From JAPPKS01 sp963667895 (GTDB lineage: Bacteria; Poribacteria; WGA-4E; PCPOR2b): a DNA stretch of 64,000 bases. The notes beneath the pieces are model-generated. The model had not been told where the DNA came from, made no database searches, and saw only the letters and a list, made by a program, of their open reading frames with translations. The stretch lies in contig OZ245030.1 in the NCBI GenBank assembly GCA_965223985.1, forward strand, positions 1,922,001-1,986,000, given 5' to 3'. The position numbers and the translations under genes were made by a program. Below, piece by piece: positions 55,468 through 63,457 of the stretch (position 1 is the first letter of the stretch; each line of letters begins with the position of its first letter).

Positions 55468-56739
55468 TTACGGCTGAGGGGAGACTGATATTGCATTGAT
55501 TCGTTCCGGCAGGTTTGGAGCGAGGACGTTCTCGAAAGCGTTAGGCAACGATGCACTCAAATTTGTTTCCATTTCTCTGGCAGCCGTACGGTCGTATGTG
55601 GTTTTTTTGTGTGTTCCTATGTGTAACGACACTTCGTCGCGATCGGCATAATTGGGATTCAGTTGTATGGCTTTATTATAGTCTTCAGCCGCGCGGTCAA
55701 CCTCGCCTTTGACATCGTAGGCAATACTGCGATTGTAATAGGCATCTGCATAATCTGATTTGAGCTGTATCGCTTTGTCAAAGTCAGTGATGGCACGGTC
55801 AACTTCGCCTTTGCGACCATAAACCAGACCACGACAGCAATATGCGTCGGCGTGATTCGGCTTCAACTGTATGGCTTTTTTGAAGTCTGTGATGGCAAGG
55901 TCATACTCGCCTTTATCATCTTGAATGACGCCACGATTATGATATGCGTCGGCGTCATTCGGCTTCAATTGTATGGCGGTATTATAGTCTGTGATGGCAA
56001 GGTCATACTCGCCTCTGTTTCGATAAGTCAAGCCCCGATTGTAATAGGCGTCGGCATAATTGGGATTCAGTTGTATGGCTTTGTTGAAGTCTGTGATGGC
56101 AAGGTTGTATTCGCTCATTTTATCGTAAACATTGCCCCGGTTGTTATACGCTTTGGCGTCATTCGGTTCCAGCTGTATTGCTCGGTTATAGTCTGCGATG
56201 CTGTGGTTATACTCGCCTCTGTCAAGGTAGACAGCCCCGCGGTTGAAATAGGCCTCCGGGAAATCCGGATTAAGACTAATTGCTCTGTTAAAGTCGCTGA
56301 TAGCCCGATCATACTCTCCTTTGTCCCAGTAGATACAGCCGCGACTGTAATAGGGGTAGGCATTATTTGGCTTTAATTGTATGGCTTTGTTAAAGTCGTC
56401 GATGAAATTATCATAATCGCCTTTATGATGGTAAACTAAACCACGAAAGTAATAGGCCTCCGCACAGGGGTTCAGTTCTATTGCAGTGTTATATTCCTCA
56501 AGGGCTAGATCATATTCTTCAAGTAAGTAGTACATTAAGCCGCTCAATGAACGTACTTTGTAAATGAGGTCTTTGTTCTCTGGCTGCGCATTGGCGATAC
56601 TTTGGAGTGCTATCAGGAACGCGGCATTGTCACCGTCTTTCTGATATTCTTCTGCTGAAGTTTGGAGATAAACGATTGCTTCATCGTAGTCGGCAAGTCT
56701 TTCGACTAGGTAATCGCGGTATTTTCTCATTTGCCTCAT
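55468..56739 (-). CDS. protein with nine tetratricopeptide repeats
   Basis: A 423-residue protein. After about 65 residues come nine 34-residue TPRs of pattern A-x-A-Y-x-x-R-G-x-x-Y-x-x-[KR]-G-E-Y-[DN]-x-A-I-x-D-[FY]-[ND]-[KRT]-A-I-x-L-x-P, with near-identical DNA in places. TPRs bind other proteins. GGAGG eight bases before ATG 56739 supports the start. The start overlaps the stop of the toxin-like gene as ATGA, so both are made from one transcript. No signal peptide. A role as antitoxin or target-binding partner is possible but unproved. Confidence 0.85.
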   Translation of the reverse strand: MRQMRKYRDYLVERLADYDEAIVYLQTSAEEYQKDGDNAAFLIALQSIANAQPENKDLIYKVRSLSGLMYYLLEEYDLALEEYNTAIELNPCAEAYYFRGLVYHHKGDYDNFIDDFNKAIQLKPNNAYPYYSRGCIYWDKGEYDRAISDFNRAISLNPDFPEAYFNRGAVYLDRGEYNHSIADYNRAIQLEPNDAKAYNNRGNVYDKMSEYNLAITDFNKAIQLNPNYADAYYNRGLTYRNRGEYDLAITDYNTAIQLKPNDADAYHNRGVIQDDKGEYDLAITDFKKAIQLKPNHADAYCCRGLVYGRKGEVDRAITDFDKAIQLKSDYADAYYNRSIAYDVKGEVDRAAEDYNKAIQLNPNYADRDEVSLHIGTHKKTTYDRTAAREMETNLSASLPNAFENVLAPNLPERINAISVSPQP

Positions 56740-57074
56740 TTTGAGTCCTCCTTGTATTCCTGCCAATATGCTTTTGCCCGTTTAATATCTCGACCTTGCG
56801 AAGATTTGTCCCCGCCGTAGAGTAGCAGCACAATAGTATTTCCTACTTGTCCAAAATAGACGCGATAGCCTGGACCAAAGTGGCAACGGAGTTCAAACAC
56901 ACCACCGCCAACTGAATCGCAGTTACTCAAATTACCAGATTCGATGCGGTCTATACCGGCTTGAATTCTAGTTCGTGTCTTTAGATCTGGAATTGATTCA
57001 AACCATTGGGTAAAGGGCTCTTGACCGTTTGGGGTACGGTAGATTTCTAGTTCTCTTGGTTGTACAACGGGCAT
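56736..57074 (-). CDS. RelE/HigB-like addiction-module toxin
   Basis: A 112-residue protein of the RelE/ParE-type 'addiction module killer' family (Gp49/COG3657-like). Seen: EIYRTPNGQEPFTQWFESI, RIQAGIDRIESGNL, FELRCHFGPGYRVYFGQ, LLLYGGDKSSQGRDI and AKAYWQEYKE, which are the usual segments. The usual partner is a helix-turn-helix antitoxin immediately downstream; here the next gene is a TPR protein. The ATG at 57074 fits the family. Confidence 0.85.
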   Translation of the reverse strand: MPVVQPRELEIYRTPNGQEPFTQWFESIPDLKTRTRIQAGIDRIESGNLSNCDSVGGGVFELRCHFGPGYRVYFGQVGNTIVLLLYGGDKSSQGRDIKRAKAYWQEYKEDSK

Positions 57075-57556
57075 TTCTGATATCGAAGCTATATGTAAAA
57101 GCTAAACAGAACATCGGCACGAGACGCACAGTTTGGAGTATCTTCCACGCGGAGATGGTTTCATCATCCTGAAAATGTGATTGATACATTATACCACACG
57201 TAAAACGGGCGTGCAAACGGTCGAAAACGCGCTGATTAGCAGTTGCCACGTATTCTGCGCACAACTTTACATCGTCTCCTCTGTTGAATGGGATGCTTGC
57301 TTGGAAATCACGGTTTGGCTTCGTTTTGGGTTCGTTTCGCAAAAACAGGTTTGGCGCTTTCACATTGTGCGTGCCGAAAGATTTGCAAAGTTGCACTGTG
57401 AGGGCGTTCACAAGGGATTACCCTACAATGCAAAAGGTAACCCCCCTAGCCCCCTTATCAGTGGGGAATTTGTTGGCGGAAAATTTGGCTTCGTTTCGTA
57501 AAAACGATCTAGTCTTGAGATTCCGCTTTCCGGCGCCGTTACAGCTCTTCCAGCTT
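57075..57556. other. non-coding stretch with a REP-like element
   Basis: No gene is recognised. A REP-like motif ACCCCCCTAGCCCCCTTATC lies near 57440-57459, followed by AGTGGGGAA. A similar element, CCCCCTCTAGCTCCCCCTTG, lies at 63385-63404. A frame of 106 codons at 57181-57501 spans the repeat and is not accepted. Confidence 0.5.
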
Positions 57557-57733
57557 TTGTAGGTTGGGTAGAGCCGAAAGCGAAACCCAACGATCAACTG
57601 AGCGAATAGCGAAGGCGATAGTCTTCACCGACACCAAAACTATCGCTCTCCCTTTTCGTTCGCTTGATCCTTCGCTATCCGCTCAGTTGATCCCTCGTTA
57701 TTCACTCGGTTGATTGCTCAACCCAACCTACAA
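57557..57733. repeat. 177-bp MITE-like inverted-repeat element
   Basis: The ends are TTGTAGGTTGGGT (57557-57569) and ACCCAACCTACAA (57721-57733), perfect complements of 13 bp. A second inverted repeat lies inside: GATCAACTGAGCG with AATAGCGAAGG on the left, and CCTTCGCTAT with CCGCTCAGTTGATC on the right. No coding capacity is present. The structure is like a miniature transposon; the end sequence resembles dispersed repeats seen in many bacteria. Confidence 0.75.
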
Positions 57734-57971
57734 GAGTTGTGCGAACTCGGAGTCGCGCTCTTTGGCTTCGCCGACCGGAATCACCGTCGCTTGCGCGACC
57801 AATCCGTGCTTTAGGGCGTTCATTTTTGACTTTTCTTTGCCCGCTTGAGTTTTGAAGAGGTGTTACACGATTTAGACGCGAAAAATGAACGTAATTAACG
57901 GATTCAGGCTTGAACCTTTTGCCGATTGATATTTGCACAGCCAACTATGTTATGGTCAAGCGGAACACCAG

Positions 57972-58316
57972 TTAAAGGTTAAAATCACTTTTCTGAATAG
58001 ATTCAGGAAGGTTAACAACAATTCCTTGTTTTGTGTATCTTTTTTTGGGAATTGAAAGCGTATCTGCCCCCTCATAAATTGCTTCCAATATCCAACATTG
58101 GGCTAAATCCCAAAGTTCTTTATTATCCGTTAATAAGATAAGGTTCAATGTTTTGGTTTTAGTTGTTAATTTTTTGCTTGTAGAATCCAAATTATCAAAA
58201 AGCCCAATAAAATACTTAGGTGGATTAGCAAAAAATTCTCCTGCTGAAAGAGGTTCTATTCCTTTACCCGTTGCATCGACATCATACACCTTTCCATTCA
58301 TGTTTTCAACCTTCAT
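57972..58316 (-). CDS. uncharacterised small protein
   Basis: A 114-residue soluble protein of unknown family. It contains VYDVDATGKGIEPLSAGEFF and a central SKKLTTKTKTLNLILLTD. AAGGAGG with seven bases of spacing precedes the ATG at 58316, which decides the start over an upstream in-frame codon. It overlaps the next upstream gene by 11 bases, so the two form a unit. It lies between the MITE-like element and the membrane protein gene. Confidence 0.6.
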   Translation of the reverse strand: MKVENMNGKVYDVDATGKGIEPLSAGEFFANPPKYFIGLFDNLDSTSKKLTTKTKTLNLILLTDNKELWDLAQCWILEAIYEGADTLSIPKKRYTKQGIVVNLPESIQKSDFNL

Positions 58317-58548
58317 CCTGAGCCTCCTTGCGTATTGGCGTTTTACGATTTGGGTCATATACAACAGCAACACGCATTGTATCCATATCCGAACGTAGTT
58401 GCTTAATCTCATCCCTAACATCATCTACCCGTTTATTTAAGTGTGAAGATGTGGATTTAACTATAGCCCATACTCCGCCAACAATTGCCACAATTATAAC
58501 TACCGCATTACCCAACGATATTTCTAAATTCAAATTCTCCAAAGTCAT
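58306..58548 (-). CDS. small single-helix membrane protein
   Basis: An 80-residue protein. It has one transmembrane helix (GNAVVIIVAIVGGVWAIV) and a charged helix behind it (HLNKRVDDVRDEIKQLRSDM) likely to be a coiled coil. AAGGAG seven to eight bases before ATG 58548 decides the start. It overlaps the next gene. Function unknown; the layout resembles phage- or defence-linked membrane tethers. Confidence 0.65.
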   Translation of the reverse strand: MTLENLNLEISLGNAVVIIVAIVGGVWAIVKSTSSHLNKRVDDVRDEIKQLRSDMDTMRVAVVYDPNRKTPIRKEAQDEG

Positions 58549-58699
58549 AATTAATCTCCTTTTAGGTTTAGGTAGATTATAGCACAACATACCGCTTTGG
58601 ATTTCCACACACAAAACAATACGATTCCCCTTGACATAATACAGAATAAATGCGATCATTCAGATCCTGTCGTAGGTTGGATTCTGATTGATACGATTT

Positions 58700-59479
58700 T
58701 CAAGGTTGTTTGCGTAAATCGACTATGCGTAGTAGGTGACTGGCAAGGATTATCATCTCAGCCGCTTCTTCTGCGGTAACAGTGACATTTCGGTGACTGT
58801 GAGGATTTTTGAAATAGCCGATTGCTCCGGCAAATAGGGCCGATAGAGCCTGTTTTTCTGACTCGGGTTGATTATGATCGGTTAGTTTACCATTTGTAAC
58901 ATTAAATGCTGTACGCATCAGATTAGCTCCGAAATCCGTTTGGGCATAGTTCCCAGCGTTGCGGACAGCGATTTCCACCTCTTTGAACGCTTGAAAGACC
59001 GCAGTGTCATAGTCCCCTCGTAAGAACAGCGGCCAGACTTTTTGAGCGATTATGGGGTGAAGTTGGCGTTTGGGTAAAAGGTCTCCCTTGCGAAATGCCT
59101 CAAACTCCTCATGCGTTTTGATCGTTTTGCCGCGTCGGGTAACGAAGTATCTAACTGTTGTACCTGCGGAATTCACCCCTGGCAAACTTGTCGGTCTTGG
59201 AGCAATGAACCCTTCGCTCGCCAACCACTGCCAAGCCTCCATAAGGGCAAAGATGATGTCTTCGCAAAGGGCGTTTGACATGGACTTGAATGAGTCTGGT
59301 ATGTGCTTGGATTTGAGTGAATCTGACATAAGATTAAATGAGATAACATCCTTTGGGGTTATGTCATCGCTACGCTCTAAAGACAGTAAGAGCGGACCGG
59401 CGAGTTCTTCTGGTTCAAGACTAAGTAAAGCCGTCACATCTGAAAACATTGAAAATAGCTTTTGGAAAATCGATTGCAT
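58700..59479 (-). CDS. TIGR02391-like (Ymh) protein
   Basis: A 259-residue protein. The C-terminal half is a conserved domain I recognise as TIGR02391/Hypoth_Ymh: LHPIIAQKVWPLFLRGDYDTA, VFQAFKEVEIAVRNAG, NPHSHRNVTVTAEEAAEMI and ASHLLRIVD. The N-terminal half resembles a helical regulator (LLSLEPEELAGPLLLSL). These proteins are often found in R-M and phage-defence loci but have no assigned activity. It is located 49 bases downstream of the membrane protein gene. Confidence 0.75.
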   Translation of the reverse strand: MQSIFQKLFSMFSDVTALLSLEPEELAGPLLLSLERSDDITPKDVISFNLMSDSLKSKHIPDSFKSMSNALCEDIIFALMEAWQWLASEGFIAPRPTSLPGVNSAGTTVRYFVTRRGKTIKTHEEFEAFRKGDLLPKRQLHPIIAQKVWPLFLRGDYDTAVFQAFKEVEIAVRNAGNYAQTDFGANLMRTAFNVTNGKLTDHNQPESEKQALSALFAGAIGYFKNPHSHRNVTVTAEEAAEMIILASHLLRIVDLRKQP

Positions 59480-59528
59480 AGTTACGATTTTTCACTCCCC
59501 AAACAGATTGAACAGCAAAACTTTGTTT

Positions 59529-59945
59529 CTAGCAAAAGTAGGATATCCCGACTTGATAAAGCAACATCCCTGTATTGATAATAAGAGCAACACCGAAGAA
59601 CAGTGTTCTGGAAGTTTGATCTCTTGGTGTTTTCATATCGTCATCATCCAGTAAAGAATGTGCGTGAAAACCTAAATGGATTTCAATCTCTTTCATCACG
59701 TCGAATCGCTGATGAATCCTTTCTCTGTAGCACAATGACAGCAAAAACCAGAATGACAATAGTTGCACAATCCCAGGATACACAAAGATGAATTTCAAGG
59801 CATCATTCGCTAAGGACAATGCGGATGCCCCGACTGACACAGGCAAGAAAATCTTGTCAAAGGACAGGACAGCCTGGGCATCATGCTTATTCCAAAAACT
59901 CAAATTTCGATATCCTTCTAGAATCAACTCTTGTTGTTCAGTCAT
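59529..59945 (-). CDS. membrane protein coupled to the DNA methylase
   Basis: A 138-residue membrane protein with three hydrophobic segments (about residues 30-50, 52-74 and 112-135) and the soluble loop QRFDVMKEIEIHLGFHAHSLLD. It overlaps the end of the methylase gene by eight bases, so both belong to one operon. The HxxH-rich loop is unusual but no function can be assigned. Confidence 0.65.
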   Translation of the reverse strand: MTEQQELILEGYRNLSFWNKHDAQAVLSFDKIFLPVSVGASALSLANDALKFIFVYPGIVQLLSFWFLLSLCYRERIHQRFDVMKEIEIHLGFHAHSLLDDDDMKTPRDQTSRTLFFGVALIINTGMLLYQVGISYFC

Positions 59946-62412
59946 TTCCCAATCCCATCCGGTATTTGATGTCGTAGTTGATGATAAAGTCTAATTCCTC
60001 GTCTGTGAAGCCGTAGTGTTGGGCAAGGATACGGTCTATCTTATCTATGATGGATTTGGAATGGCGGGGATAAAATTCGTCATAGACAACACGGCCCGTT
60101 GTTTGGTAGTTGGTTTCCTTACGTTGAGCGTGACGTTTCAAATCCTCCATCAAGTCTGCGACAATCGCCTCAAGGCTTTCCTTTATCGGTGGCTTAAATT
60201 CATTGACGCCGATTGGAAAATTCGCAATTTCACGAAAAATCAGGTCCCGGCAATTAGAAAGCGCTACAAACCACCAAAAAAAAAGCGAACTATTCATGGC
60301 CGCGATGACTACGGATGCATCTAATTCGGAAGTCAAGTGCAGAAATTTTATATGGCTTGAAATCTTCTCTCCATCCCGTTCATTCCAAAAATACGGAGCA
60401 AAGTCCATTGCCCTAATCCAGTAACGTGGCGAGTTATGGAAATAGAGTGTAAAGGAAGTTGGTTTAGTAGGAAGCCGTGTACCTAAAGCTGGGAATTTGG
60501 CTAATTTTGCCCAAATGTCCTGTTCAACTTTACTGCAAATTTTGGGCGTGGAATTTTGAAACGAAAGTTGAGAAATTTCTGTATGTTCCATGACAGCAAA
60601 GAGATGCGAGCGGAATTGTTCATTCCATCTGTGATAGCGAGATGAGTACAACGAGCAAGATGGCTTTGAATTCTGCTGAATTATATAGATTGCTAACCGT
60701 TGATCTGCTCCCTGAAACAATTTTGCCGGACGGATGCTATATGTTTGTACCCACCCATCCCGCCTTGAACGATGGAATAACCCTTGAAGACATGACATTC
60801 TATCAGTACAGAAAGCGGAATGTGGAATTATCATCGATTTCCAACCGCTTCGCTGGAGAAGACGTAAGCTTCTTTCAAAAATAAACGCGTACAAATTACC
60901 ACAACTCTTCGTCTCATACCGTTTGATGGTGTAATCATTCTGTACCTTGTTATATTCCACATACGGCGGATTGCCAATAATCACATCAAACCCTCCATCC
61001 TTTAGAATACCGAAAAATTCGATAAACCAGTGAAACGGTTTATGTGAATGAAGCCAGTTTTGGTAATTAGGTTCGTTGTTCGGATCCGTCTCGTATTCGT
61101 CAGCCAGATAGCGGTTTAGTTCATCTTTTAACCTGTTTAGTTCATATTGCAACTTTTGTTTGTCAGTAGGAGTTACAACACCACGCAATTCAGTCTGTTG
61201 CTGTCGAAACTGCTCAAACAGGCGTTCAATGCTCTCTGCACTCTGTTTAATGCGCTGCATGGTATTGTAGAAGTCTATTTTATTTTCGGTAACCGCTCTT
61301 TCTACCTCGTCGTATGTAGCGTACCCGACGAGCGTATTCCCCGCCTGTATGTTAAAGTCGATATCTGGCAGGGGTTCAATATCGTTGATGTCCTCGATCT
61401 GTGCAACTATCTTGAGAAATAGGCGCAACTTGCATATTTCGACTGCCTCATCCATAATGTCTACGCCGTAGAGGTTGTTGATGATTATTGACTTAAGGAT
61501 GAAGTATTTGCGGTTTGCGTGTTCATCAACGCGATCAAGGGTTTTCCTGAAGTCGGCGTATTTCTTGGAATGCGGTGATTCGCCGGTATTCGGTAATTCG
61601 TCTAAGAAAACCTGCATTCGGTCAAGACAGGCTTCGTAGAGCGGTTCAAGGATATTGAGGGCAGCGAACAGGAAGGCACCCGAGCCGCAAGTTGGATCGA
61701 GGACAGTCGCCTGAGTGATGGCGCTCCAGAAGGCGCGCAGCAGTTTGGGACCTTCACAGTTTTCAATCACGTCCTGTGCGAATTGTCGGATATTGAGATT
61801 ATAGGTAATTAAATCATTTACCTCGTGGATTTCGCCGTTGGAAAGCTTTGCGTGTATTTCATTGTATCGCGTGCGGCGTGCGACCACCTCCCGCCATAAC
61901 TCTGTCGGCAAGGCGTAATCGTCTGGCGCGCGCGTGTTCCATTCGGTGCGTGCCGACACATCGTTGATTCCGTCGGCGATTTTTGCTGGTAGATTGAGTT
62001 TTACACCCTTCTTGACGGCATCGTAGATATAGCGGTTTGGATCGTCGACCAGCAGTTGCCATACAGTGGAGGCGGTGTCGTGGGTAGCGGTCGAATCTCT
62101 ATCGCCCTCGGTATTCACTCGGTTGATCGGCGTGAATGCGATTTTGCAGTTTTCTCGCGCCGTATCTAGGAGGAACGGAACGATTGTGTTTTTGCTGATG
62201 TATTCCGTAATGTCCTCTTTGGTGTAGTAGGCGCCCATCTGTTTCTGGTTGATGTATTTTTCAAAGATGTAGCCGAGGACGTCGGGGTTAATTTCGTTAT
62301 CATTCCGCAGTGGACGGTCGTCCAGATGCCATTGGTACGCCTCAAAAAAATTGAAAAGCCTTTCAAATGCCGCGTCAGCAATCTGAATCGTTTCCCCTAT
62401 GAAGTTCCTCAA
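59938..62412 (-). CDS. adenine-specific DNA methylase (Eco57I type), main part after a frameshift
   Basis: The main part of an N6-adenine DNA methyltransferase. Seen: EINPDVLGYIFEKYINQ, MGAYYTKEDITEYI, motif I DPTCGSGAFLFAAL, motif IV NPPYVEYNK and a long target-recognition-like region to the C-terminus. It belongs to the Eco57I/type IIG or DISARM/BREX-like class of large methylases. As drawn, the frame begins with a TTG at 62412, but the gene really starts at 63265 (next entry). One extra base in the G4 run (C4 at 62394-62397 on the plus strand) joins ELHR to ETIQIADAAF. Whether the shift is genuine cannot be told by eye. Confidence 0.85.
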   Translation of the reverse strand: MRNFIGETIQIADAAFERLFNFFEAYQWHLDDRPLRNDNEINPDVLGYIFEKYINQKQMGAYYTKEDITEYISKNTIVPFLLDTARENCKIAFTPINRVNTEGDRDSTATHDTASTVWQLLVDDPNRYIYDAVKKGVKLNLPAKIADGINDVSARTEWNTRAPDDYALPTELWREVVARRTRYNEIHAKLSNGEIHEVNDLITYNLNIRQFAQDVIENCEGPKLLRAFWSAITQATVLDPTCGSGAFLFAALNILEPLYEACLDRMQVFLDELPNTGESPHSKKYADFRKTLDRVDEHANRKYFILKSIIINNLYGVDIMDEAVEICKLRLFLKIVAQIEDINDIEPLPDIDFNIQAGNTLVGYATYDEVERAVTENKIDFYNTMQRIKQSAESIERLFEQFRQQQTELRGVVTPTDKQKLQYELNRLKDELNRYLADEYETDPNNEPNYQNWLHSHKPFHWFIEFFGILKDGGFDVIIGNPPYVEYNKVQNDYTIKRYETKSCGNLYAFIFERSLRLLQRSGWKSMIIPHSAFCTDRMSCLQGLFHRSRRDGWVQTYSIRPAKLFQGADQRLAIYIIQQNSKPSCSLYSSRYHRWNEQFRSHLFAVMEHTEISQLSFQNSTPKICSKVEQDIWAKLAKFPALGTRLPTKPTSFTLYFHNSPRYWIRAMDFAPYFWNERDGEKISSHIKFLHLTSELDASVVIAAMNSSLFFWWFVALSNCRDLIFREIANFPIGVNEFKPPIKESLEAIVADLMEDLKRHAQRKETNYQTTGRVVYDEFYPRHSKSIIDKIDRILAQHYGFTDEELDFIINYDIKYRMGLGND

Positions 62413-63265
62413 GTTGGTGCCGTTGAAAGATACCGCCGTTCAGGTACGGCACTGTTCCGAGCAGCCGCCTTGCCTCTGCATTTCGATCGGACTCCGGTTT
62501 CGCAAACCCTTCAAAGAATAGGGGGCAGAGAAAATTGGTATAGTAAAAATCTGTACATCCTGCTTTGCTTTCTGTCAGTTTGGTTTGCAGATAGTTTGTG
62601 TCGTCGTTTAGGAAGCTCTTTTTTTGGATAAAGTAGATGAACATCAGACGGTTCAGCATCACCGAGGCATACCAGCGTTCCATTTCCTCATCAGGAATTC
62701 CTTCAAGGAAATTGAGAAATGCACTGTGCTCTGCTTTGAAACGATCGTAGAATTTCTTGGTGATTCTTTCAACATCAAATGCTGCCCGAACACGCCCGGT
62801 TACGTCTACCAGTGTGAGACTTTCTTCCTCCTCTAAACTGAACGCAATTCTTTCGAGTTTTTGAACTAGTGCTTCACCGGACTGTTCACTATCATAACGG
62901 TGTTCACGACATGCGAGGGGTTTCCCCGGTTCTCGTTTGACCGATTGCCAGATTTGCGTGGTTTTTTCAGGGTCGGTGTAGATGATAAGGTGCTCGTGGA
63001 CAGATTTGGCGACTCGCCGTTGAATTTTGCCTCGTGCCGCATGGTCTGGGATACTTCCGTCGATCCGCCCCGAACAGTGAAAGACCGCTAACCCACGTTT
63101 TTCTGCGACCGCGGTCAGTCGATATTCCCCGTAATCCGCCTCACTCTCTCGGATTTCAGCTTTAACTTCTTCTCTGAGGCGCTCCCAGCCGAGTTCCTCA
63201 ATAAAGAGGGGTTCAAATTCAAAGTCTCGCAGGCGTTGGCGGGTTATGTGCCGATTAAATTGCAT
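62375..63265 (-). CDS. N-terminal part of the same DNA methylase (frameshifted)
   Basis: A 296-residue frame: MQFNRHITRQRLRDFEF, LFIEELGWERL, VFHCSGRIDGSIPD, HEHLIIYTDPEKTTQIW, the helical FYDRFKAEHSAFLNFLEG and PYLNGGIFQRHQLEE, which are N-terminal landmarks of large Eco57I-like methylases. It ends with a few residues in the wrong frame (HRGNDSDC). Removing one G restores HQLEELHRETIQIADAAF and a continuous protein of about 1,108 residues. No typical PD-(D/E)xK nuclease motif is obvious in the N-terminus. It is preceded by a helicase-type gene. Confidence 0.8.
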   Translation of the reverse strand: MQFNRHITRQRLRDFEFEPLFIEELGWERLREEVKAEIRESEADYGEYRLTAVAEKRGLAVFHCSGRIDGSIPDHAARGKIQRRVAKSVHEHLIIYTDPEKTTQIWQSVKREPGKPLACREHRYDSEQSGEALVQKLERIAFSLEEEESLTLVDVTGRVRAAFDVERITKKFYDRFKAEHSAFLNFLEGIPDEEMERWYASVMLNRLMFIYFIQKKSFLNDDTNYLQTKLTESKAGCTDFYYTNFLCPLFFEGFAKPESDRNAEARRLLGTVPYLNGGIFQRHQLEELHRGNDSDC

Positions 63266-63382
63266 CGGTGCTCTCCTCTTGGGGCAAGCCTCGCCGAATA
63301 ACAGTTTGAAACTTGTAATGATATGTCGAAACCCAACGATTTATTTGTTTATCTTCGGATTTAGCGCGGGTGCAGGGTGCTC

Positions 63383-63418
63383 GACCCCCTCTAGCTCCCC
63401 CTTGGCAAGGGGGAGGAT
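63383..63418. repeat. REP-like inverted repeat
   Basis: CTCCCCCTT (63396-63404) pairs with AAGGGGGAG (63406-63414 region) around GGC, after CCCCCTCTAG. It lies between the helicase-type gene and the methylase gene. It resembles the element near 57440, so the two may be members of one family. Confidence 0.5.
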
Positions 63419-63457
63419 TTTCCGAGACTGTTTTTTGAAAAACTTGGTTTTCCAGGT

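Noticed and set aside
55468..56739. TPR-array DNA repeats as a minisatellite or mobile repeat
   Set aside because: The 102-bp periodicity is fully explained by nine 34-residue TPR units in frame.
57181..57501. 106-codon plus-strand frame
   Set aside because: It runs through a REP-like repeat and its composition looks like repeat-derived sequence.
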